A stretch of 64,000 bases of DNA from assembly GCA_022747635.1 (NCBI GenBank), contig JAKTNV010000007.1:8001997-8065996 (forward strand), given 5' to 3'. Both the position numbers and the translations under genes were made by a program. This document shows, piece after piece, positions 58,601 through 64,000 of this stretch (position 1 is its first letter; every line of letters starts with the position of its first letter). This DNA comes from Hetaerina americana (taxonomy: Eukaryota > Arthropoda > Insecta > Odonata > Calopterygidae). Below the pieces are notes generated by a model. The model searched no databases. It was not told the DNA's origin and saw only the letters and a program-made list of their open reading frames with translations.

Positions 58601-61600
58601 ACTTTGAAATTGCGACATATGTGCAGCATTTCATCATAACATTTTGTCCATTTAAAGGACCTTTAAAATTTCAGAGAGTAAAGGATGTGTCAGTAGTTAA
58701 ACTGGCTAAAGCACTTGGCTGCACATTGAGGGATCTTGGTTTGAATCCTGGTCAAGGCAAATGACTTTTACACTTTGAAATTATTGCAGTGTAATGTGCA
58801 TTCCCCTACTGGCATCTTTGTCGGAACAGTTTTAATTTGAACAATTGAAATGATGATTAAAAAATGTGATTATATTTTTGTTTTTTGTAACTGTCTCTCT
58901 CTACTGAGTAACTTTATAATGCTTGAACAATGAGTATAATTTAAAACATGGATAGCCAACCATAAAAATACCACTGGAAGTCTAAAATCCTGATGAGAAA
59001 GGTCAAGGGGAAAATGGCCAGCGTGCCCAGTCTGGAGATGATGCAGACACGACAACAACACATCTAGAATGTCAACCTTAGAAGCTGCTTTGAAATAACC
59101 ACAATTTCAGGAATTTTTAAAATTCAATACAAAACATTCCACTGTTTTACATTTGTTAATGTTAGCAGTAAAAATCAGGGAAACCAAAAGTGCTCATCCA
59201 ATTTCACCACAGGTTTTATTCTTGGAGATAACATTCCTGGAGAACTTGTAAATCAGACAAAAACTTAAAAAAGTGTTATGTATGTAGTAAAATTTGTGAA
59301 TAAATAAAAGGGAAGGGAAAGGGAGTTATCTCCTTGACATAACTTAAAATGAGGCTTTTCTGACTTTGCCTAACCCAAAAGGGAATGGCATGAATGGATG
59401 AACGGTATGCATATACCTACGTAGGTTGTTTCAATACCCCTCAAAGTCATGCGAAATTGTGATTTAACAGCACACAAAAGAAATCTTATTAATGAACAGA
59501 TCTAAAATGAACAGTAAGCCCTCATTGTGGACATTGTTCATTAGAAAAAATTATGAAAGATATATGTGAAATGTCCGTGGCATTAATGATAAGTAGCAAT
59601 CAAGCATTTCCTGACCTGCTCCTGCCGGTGCCAGGCGGAGAAATATTTTCATCAGCACCCGAGCCCTGGTCCACATTGATGTTTGGTTTCCTAAAATGAA
59701 GAAATCAGCCTTAGGTCACAAATCAACCCGTCATGATGGAAAATATCATCAAGGGCCATGAAAATAAGAATTCAGTCCTAGTGAGAATGAAATACAGACC
59801 TGAAACCATGAAAATTATTTGTACATAACATCAGAGTCTTACTTACTAATCTCCTCGTTACAAGTTTACATCAAAATCATGGGGTAGAACAATACGTCAA
59901 GAAGTTGACAATTTGGGCTGAAACATGGAAAACAGACTAAACATCTTCCTCTTTTCCCAATAAAAAAAATAACTGTGACCTTAGGCACAAAACATTGTCT
60001 ACAGAACTGTAATATGATGTATATGTCTATGTAACTGTTGATCATTCTTGGATGGATATTCAAAGCATTCACAAATAGCAGTAGTAGTAGTAGTAGACTG
60101 AGGAGAGGCGACTGACAGCTGAGGGAAATTGGGCCATTAGGGATGGATGGGAAAGGAGAAAGGGTGGGGGAAAACCTAGCACTGTCATTAACCTACTCTT
60201 GACAAAAGGTGCCAAGGTGCCTGCAGTCAGTTTAATGTCCATTCGATGAATGGCGCACTCACTTCACTCACAAATGCGCACCACAAAGTACCTCAAGTAG
60301 GGATCGGGATACCACTGAAAAAACGTGCCTTCTCCAGGATTCAAACCCAGGCCCTCTGGGTGGGAAGCCAGTATGCCAACAACCCCCACCATCCTGATCC
60401 TCATCATTCGCAAATTAAAGCCGAGAGTCTTACAGTTTTTTTTAACTCTATTTTTTTACAATATTTTGTTTACATTTAGCAGAAGCGAAACCAAGCATGA
60501 ATTCTGAGAAATTTTATCCCTTGAACTGTCATATGGATAATCCAGAGCTGTATATATCCAGAAAAATTCTATGAACATATTTAAATGGGATAGGTTAAGT
60601 ATTCAAGAAAATATTATAGAAAATAAAAAAAATTCAGAAGAGGCTAATAAAAAATTTAACATGAAGTGAGCATGATATGAGAAAAGACAGCCAAAAAAGG
60701 TTGTACTCAAAAATGGAAAGTTGTAGAACAATATTAAAAAGAGACTGAAAATGTTAATGGAGAAGATATTGAGAGGTGAAGTGGGACAAAGACATGAGAT
60801 GCTGCTATGGGATGTGCTGAGCAAAATGTTAGATAATTGTGATAGAACAGAGGATGAAGGAGTGAACAAGGAACCCAACGATGGGCAGAGCCCACGGGGA
60901 AGAGCTATTGGTACCCACAGTGGAGGAAAACAGACTTCAGAGACTCTCTAGAACATACCTCTACCCTTATATTACCTCATGTGATAACGATAGGAGTCAA
61001 CGCTGATGAATTTGAACATTTCAGTGGCAGAATGTGGTTACATATACTGTACAAGTACATTCACAAGTAAATGCAGACGTAGCAAATGAAACAAGCTTAG
61101 CAACTGCATTACATGACAAATGACATAATAGTTAGTAGATGGGCCAGACTATTAATGAGAAATCACCACAAATGGATTGAAATGCAATTTAGTCCACCAT
61201 TCGCAATTGAGAATTAAATTCAAATGATTACGTGTGAGCTATTGGCAGTCAAATTCACAAAATGTGTCTTACTGGAGGAACTAAAGGGTTTAAAAGAGGA
61301 TAAAAAAACCACAATTTTGAATTTCTGTTTACTGTACTGAAGTATACAATTTGAGTGGAAGCTCACAGCAGGTGATTGTCAATTAGTAACAAAGCAATTA
61401 AGTTTTTCAAGCCTTTAAGAAAATGAAGCTGTACTTGCAATAACTGAAACTGACCAATAAATTATAAATTCCATTGCTCTGAGCTGAAACCTTAGCGTGG
61501 CGGAAGGAAATGCCTTTCCTGATGACCTTCTTTCATATGGGAGCTCGTCAATTATGATGCCTATTCTCATTGGTTAGTCTGAATTCCATTCTCCATTCAA

Positions 61601-63027
61601 ATACCAACATTAAGTATAGCACCCAAGACCATGAAGTTCAGGTTAATAGACAATTATATTTCTTCCACAAGAAATCCCATCTCATTAAGTCAGGCTGATG
61701 AACATCATACGATACAACTTTTGTAATTAGTCAAATGCGCAACAGATACAACGGCAACATTCCTGACACAACAGATAATCCAGCACTTATCCTCCTTTTT
61801 TCCATTAGGTAAAATTCCCACATATTTCCAACTCTTCCCAATAATTGGGGACTCTTTGTGTGTTAGCAATATTGTAAAATGTCAGTGGCGATGAAATGAC
61901 AGCATTTGATCGATTCCATAAACTTACAGAAGATGTAATTTCAATTTTATGATGATAAAAGTATTTTTATTGACATTCATCCAGTCTGTTTTCACAGAAA
62001 ATTGACTGTAATGATTTTGATTACTTTAATATAATTCCCTGATAAATATACGTATTAATTGACAAAATTAGCTTTTCAAGTAATCTTTTTGCTAACCTTA
62101 ATCACAAAAACTTCAACACATTTTCATGGGTTCTTCAAAATTGTGAAGTTCTAGCTAGCGGGTCCGCATGAAAATGACCCATTTCAAATGAGACAGTGAT
62201 TTTTGATTTCACATCAATGAATTAAAATCAATCCACAACAAAATCCTAACAGGGGCACTGAACCTATGATTCATTCACAAGTGCTTAGTAATTCACCGGA
62301 AAATTCTACAAATCATCCAAATGAAGAGGACAGAGGCCTACGGAAGATGCTGTGACAGTTACTTCGATGGAGTCATGTGCATTGAATTGCAGAAATTTCA
62401 CAGTGTAAAAACCATTTGCATTGACTGTAACTCAAACCCGGTTCCCTTAACTTTCAGCCGAGTGCCAATTTGACCAATCAAACTACTGAGGCATTCTCTT
62501 ACAATGTGAATTTCTGGAAGCTTTAGAGTATCAAGATGTTATGATAAATTTCCTTACACTCACATCTCACGAGCAAGCACAGGATAGTGCATTGCACCAT
62601 TGGGTTAAAACCTACTTTGAACGCAGAGGTATTTTTCTTCGCCAATTCGAACAACTGTGGGAGATGCAACAACAGTTACTTTAATGGAAACATCTGCACA
62701 TGAGCACCGAAATGTAGTGCGCCCAAACAATTTTTTTACCATGGACATTCACACGATATTCATCAGATAAATTATTTTCAACTACACATTTTCCATTCAA
62801 AAATAATTACGGCCCTTACATAAGTTAATGGACTAGTTTAAAAATGCAGACATAGAAGAGACCCACTGCTTACCAAGGGGCGTGAATCACACGGCTGATT
62901 TTTTTGGATGGAGACAACCCTCTCCTGGGAGCATTCCCCATTCCAGCCTTACAGGGGGTCACGGATGCGGGGGCAGCCGTGGATGTCTGCACTGTTGAAC
63001 TTTTTGACATGGCCCTGCTCCTGCTCT
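43359..63027 (-). CDS. Nine-exon gene for a large disordered protein with a C-terminal zinc ribbon
   Basis: Exons (minus strand, 5' to 3'): 63027-62874, 59690-59616, 58173-57971, 57191-54327, 54236-53930, 50197-49883, 49541-49275, 45507-45082, 43635-43359. Every intron is GT-AG, and all eight junction phases agree, which random frames would not do. The visible product is 1,629 residues, mostly low-complexity Ser, Glu, Lys, Asn and Gly with acidic patches and no signal peptide or membrane segment. The last 28 residues hold CHNC and CCVC, two CxxC knuckles 11 residues apart (about 1604/1607 and 1619/1622), a zinc-ribbon-like end. I do not recognise the family. A nuclear or cytoplasmic scaffold or regulatory role is only a guess. 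The first exon has a phase-1 acceptor, so an upstream exon is expected, although ATG at residue 7 could serve. Confidence 0.85.
43941..44100 (+). mobile_element. Decayed hammerhead-bearing foldback element inside an intron (copy 5)
   Basis: Arms 43941-44007 and 44031-44100 are diverged reverse complements (left: GAGAAAAACAAATTTG, ACATTTTGGTTCGCAG; right: CTGTGAACCAAAATGC, CAAACTTGTTTTTCTC). The right arm has CTGATGA at 44017-44023, a GAT duplication, stem II GATTC/GAACC with loop TGT, and AAAAT where GAAAC is expected. The core is broken. It lies in the last intron of the zinc-ribbon gene. Confidence 0.65.
44340..44618 (-). mobile_element. tRNA-derived SINE, family 2 (intronic)
   Basis: About 280 bases, clearly alike to the copy at 17105-17388. 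On the minus strand the head reads GTAGTCCAGG, then GTAGAGCG, and box B is GGTTCGATTCCCGGG. It lies in the last intron of the zinc-ribbon gene, same strand as the gene. Confidence 0.8.
45082..45507 (-). CDS. Zinc-ribbon gene, exon 8
   Basis: 426 bases, acceptor CTCCCTCGTCTAG, donor TACAGCAG|GTGGGT. Codes LGSELDIDSIHQSINLVALG, then a Gly/Glu/Arg-rich low-complexity part (GGRRRESSGDSDSEGGGRRA, PRRVRMRPRAVAG), then SSHESLTAIQPSLMGGG. The sequence is markedly more GC-rich than the other exons. Confidence 0.8.
45935..46850 (+). pseudogene. CR1-like LINE relic with reverse transcriptase catalytic box (intronic)
   Basis: Reads EVTSGVPQGNVIGSLLFLLY (the 'GVPQGSVLGPLLFLIY' box), then IRLFADDAATECW, with both catalytic aspartates in FADDA. 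It goes on to KYXGATLTHDISWVRH, AKANKKLGLIRRVLGK, LVRPHLEYAAIIWDPHE and ARFVKCFNDK. The tail ends ACCCCCTGCCACACACCC, then GCTTGCAGGGTAC, the family 3' terminus. Scattered stops make it inactive. It lies on the strand opposite to the host gene, in the intron between exons 7 and 8. Confidence 0.8.
47897..48823 (+). mobile_element. Internally deleted mariner element, intronic (family G)
   Basis: The left end CAGGGTTGCACCCAATAGTG and the reverse complement of the right end CTGGGTTGCACCCAAAAGTG form inverted repeats of about 35 bases with few mismatches. TA is present on both sides (47895-47896 and 48824-48825). At 927 bases it lacks about 350 of a full mariner. It lies in the intron between exons 7 and 8 of the zinc-ribbon gene, opposite strand. 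Confidence 0.9.
48091..48752 (+). pseudogene. Mariner transposase relic: HTH and C-terminus only (family G)
   Basis: ATG at 48091 opens MNLNLEQLYSVKFCAKLGKT, ATETLDMIKQAFGDTALSRS, TVFEWHKLFKEGRELVEDDH, VRTLLNTDRRLTSEEIADQF and MRKVCAKMVPKIL: the complete N-terminal DNA-binding half without a stop. Near 48470 it changes frame into KYGVATLPHPPYSPDLAPPD, FFFFPLMKRQLKGQCFDSIN and AQGAYFEDC, the C-terminus with the third aspartate (SPDLAPPD). The first two catalytic aspartates are deleted. Confidence 0.85.
49275..49541 (-). CDS. Zinc-ribbon gene, exon 7
   Basis: 267 bases, acceptor TTGCTTAAAG, donor ATTAG|GTGAGA. Codes FTETSLQLNFEMPNVMRSRD, NTKRRALKPTAQNMGIELNT and FEDEEVEQITSIMDMGFCIP. The balanced composition, with Met, Phe and Ile, suggests a folded or interacting segment. 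Confidence 0.8.
49883..50197 (-). CDS. Zinc-ribbon gene, exon 6
   Basis: 315 bases, acceptor TTTTATTTGCTAG, donor GACCT|GTAAGT. Codes SSYDPFSRAEMQLKELLSDG, QVIITAPPTDPEEQVTETFQ and NIHEIYAKQKQAKEVELPD. 'DPFSRAEMQLKELL' may be a short helical docking segment. Confidence 0.8.
50198..53929. other. Intron 5 of the zinc-ribbon gene
   Basis: 3.7 kb of AT-rich DNA with an 11-base G run at 51145-51155 and a family 4 SINE at 51917. No other gene seen. Confidence 0.6.
51917..52105 (+). mobile_element. tRNA-derived SINE, family 4 (intronic)
   Basis: GATGTCTCAGTAGTTTAACA at the box A position, AAGGGTTCAAATCCCAG as box B, then GACTGTAAAATTTTCACACT and ATTGCCATTGGGA. The same order occurs at 58515, 58672 and 62343. 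There is a small internal duplication of AGAAATTAAGG just before box B. Confidence 0.7.
53930..54236 (-). CDS. Zinc-ribbon gene, exon 5
   Basis: 307 bases, acceptor TTTTCCCAATAAAG, donor GTCAAAAG|GTCAGAG. Codes DVVKRSSSIGLARSDRKAAE, then CALSAACCRKGAGVTLPLLG and GLLLPPPNQKPHLSSPVKR. Pro/Leu-rich second half with a small Cys group. Confidence 0.8.
54327..57191 (-). CDS. Zinc-ribbon gene, giant exon 4
   Basis: A 2,865-base exon open throughout, 955 residues. The upstream ATG at 57201 is most likely intron: the acceptor GGTCAAG at 57192 restores the frame from exon 3 (phase 1). The product is rich in Ser, Asn, Glu and Lys, with many short SSDESSDGK- or SSTETSPR-type patches, some Cys, and basic clusters such as KIRRRGKLKNRKCRG (possible nuclear localisation). 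Near the end QRKWIDLIKRLNESDLQCVE looks helical and more ordered. No enzyme motif was seen. The donor is AGAAAAG|GTAAAG. Confidence 0.85.
57971..58173 (-). CDS. Zinc-ribbon gene, exon 3
   Basis: 203 bases, acceptor CACCCATCTTAG, donor GCTGTTG|GTAGGC. Codes GGHSPESEGDSDHGEDYGKL, FKGRPVSECSKDGDKDEELL and RWIKSVKAMFKKQSKVHLKD. It has an acidic start, then a probable amphipathic helix rich in Lys. Confidence 0.8.
58515..58605 (-). mobile_element. SINE family 4, head only (intronic)
   Basis: Minus strand: TAGCTTAACTGGCTAAAGCA (box A area) and TATCCGGTTCTGGATCCCGG at the box B position. The body is missing or replaced. Confidence 0.5.
58672..58845 (+). mobile_element. SINE family 4 (intronic)
   Basis: GATGTGTCAGTAGTTAAACT, then TTGGTTTGAATCCTGGTCAA as box B, then GACTTTTACACTTTGAAATT and TGTAATGTGCATTCCC. 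With the copy at 58515 it forms a head-to-head pair. Confidence 0.7.
59616..59690 (-). CDS. Zinc-ribbon gene, exon 2
   Basis: 75 bases between TTCATTTTAG and GTCAGG. Codes KPNINVDQGSGADENISPPG, then TGRSR, joined in frame to PW of the previous exon. Confidence 0.75.
60080..60402 (-). mobile_element. tRNA-derived SINE, family 1 (intronic)
   Basis: Begins with GTAGTAGTAGTAGTAG (complement of the CTA tail) and ends with CCATCCTGATCC, the complement of the head start. Box B is seen as GGATTCAAACCCAGG. Lies in intron 1 of the zinc-ribbon gene, same strand as the gene. Confidence 0.8.
60403..62342. other. Intron 1 of the zinc-ribbon gene, no further feature
   Basis: AT-rich intronic DNA. No exon with matching phase or named repeat found. 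Confidence 0.5.
62343..62540 (-). mobile_element. SINE family 4 (intronic)
   Basis: Minus strand: AATGCCTCAGTAGTTTGATT, GGGAACCGGGTTTGAGTTAC at box B, then GGTTTTTACACTGTGAAATT and the AATGCACATGACTCC tail. A tail-only piece of a second copy is visible at about 62660-62720. Confidence 0.65.
62874..63027 (-). CDS. Zinc-ribbon gene, first visible exon
   Basis: 154 bases, acceptor TTAGTTGTTTCAG, donor CCCCTTG|GTAAGC. Encodes SRSRAMSKSSTVQTSTAAPA, then AGMGNAPRRGLSPSKKISRV and IHAPW. Basic and Ser/Pro-rich. The two bases before the first full codon imply an upstream exon ending in phase 1. I found no convincing one between 63028 and 64000. Confidence 0.75.
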
Positions 63028-63659
63028 CTGAAACAACTAAAATGAGTATACCACGTTACACATTGCCCTGGATTTTTCATAGCACACGAAATTGAAATGA
63101 TTCTCAACGATGAGTAAATGTGCAGTGGTATTAACAAAAGCTCTACTTCAACAAAAGACATGGAGTTAAAGTTTCCACTTTTTTGGGTTGGGTACACTCT
63201 AGACTGCTGCTGCCTTCCATGATCCTCTGATGAAAAAAATTATCTAAGTGGAAAAATAAAAATGTCCATAGATTGCTGATTATTTACGGACATTTTATGC
63301 ATATTAAATTAGGCTTTTTTTCAAACACAAGTACACATTAAAATTTTCTTCAAACAGTAAGTCTATGCCAGCCTGGATGCCTTTACAGAAAATGCAATTT
63401 CAAAAGCACTGAGCAGACTCTAAAGGATATTTCGACACTTGCAAGCTTAACTTTGGGGAAACTTTCCATAGAGGTAGAGGAAATGAAAGAAACACATGAT
63501 ATTTCCACTAATATTTTACTTTCATGGCCTGGGTACCTTATGCCTTGAGTTATCTTCTTGAAAATCAAAATTTTGAAGTCAAAGATGACTTTGCTATCGG
63601 TTGCGGAAACAAAACAATACTGGAAATTACAAGTTTTTCTTTCAGTTCCTTTTCCTAAG

Positions 63660-64000
63660 GATATACTACCTTGATCAAAAAGTTCCCGGAATAACCACCG
63701 TGTGGCGCTCCCATCGTTCCGATTTGAGTTCTGTTTTTTTTGTTAAATTGGTACATCTGTTGTTGATATTCCCTTTAAATCTTAGTGTCATAACTTGACA
63801 TTTGCAAAAGTTACGGTCGGTTTTCGGTATGTCCATCAGTTCTTCCTGCGATTTTTCCATTACTTCCTCTCGGCTGCTAAAACGCGTTCCCCGTAATGGT
63901 TTTTTAACTCGATTGAACAGAAAGAAGTCACAGGGAGCCAAATCAGGTGAATTCGGTGGCTGTTGGATGGTATTTGTTGCATTTTTCGTCAAAAAATTAC
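63660..64000 (-). pseudogene. Mariner transposase C-terminal part, cut by the window edge (family H)
   Basis: Minus strand, from the right edge: NATNTIQQPPNSPDLAPCDF, then FLFNRVKKPLRGTRFSSREE and VMEKSQEELMDIPKTD. This is the third-aspartate block (SPDLAPCD) and the start of the C-terminus of a mariner transposase. The window ends before the first two aspartates, so I cannot say whether the element is complete. The inverted repeat probably begins near 63673 (TTGATCAAAAAGTTCCCGG). Confidence 0.7.

Noticed and set aside
63180..63225. Possible upstream mini-exon with ATG (MEGSSSL) on the minus strand
   Set aside because: The acceptor TTTTTCATCAG is acceptable, but the available GT donors either give the wrong phase or create a stop when joined to the next exon.

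Overview
The window looks like an arthropod, probably insect, nuclear genome. It has GT-AG spliced exons separated by AT-rich introns, long (TA)n microsatellites, several mariner families, CR1-like and RTE-like LINEs, a Penelope-like GIY-YIG relic and tRNA-derived SINEs. There is no sign of bacterial or phage sequence. I cannot name the species.

Layout. 1-43 kb is gene-poor and crowded with repeats. It holds LINE relics (4.2-6.3, 19.8-20.4, 30.1 and 33.9-35.1 kb), a Penelope-like GIY-YIG relic (12.0-12.4 kb), and mariner copies at 11.15, 12.5, 14.8, 16.7, 18.5, 20.7, 24.2, 32.1 and 39.5 kb. A head-to-head array of a 452-bp unit carrying a tRNA-like sequence lies at 21.8-24.2 kb. Two CpG-rich stretches (about 2.1-3.3 and 31.2-31.7 kb) could be promoters, but I could attach no gene to them.

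43.36-63.03 kb on the minus strand is the one convincing host gene. Nine exons join with GT-AG borders, and all eight junctions keep the reading frame. Together they encode at least 1,629 residues of mostly disordered, Ser/Glu/Lys-rich protein that ends in a two-CxxC zinc-ribbon-like motif. One exon is 2.87 kb. I do not recognise the protein, and its 5' end lies beyond 63 kb or outside the window. Its introns carry SINEs, a CR1 relic, an internally deleted mariner and a foldback element.

The most interesting signal is a set of foldback elements (6.85, 20.5, 25.0, 34.6 and 43.95 kb). Their arms contain the layout of a type I hammerhead ribozyme: a CTGANGA box, one extra base, a 5-bp stem II, a GAAA box and a short stem III. 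The best three also have an NUH cleavage position and a stem I. The 34.7-kb copy has an intact core. Hammerhead ribozymes are known from Penelope-like retroelements and retrozymes, and a Penelope-like relic is present here. The arrangement of the ribozymes in opposed orientation in the two arms deserves a closer look.
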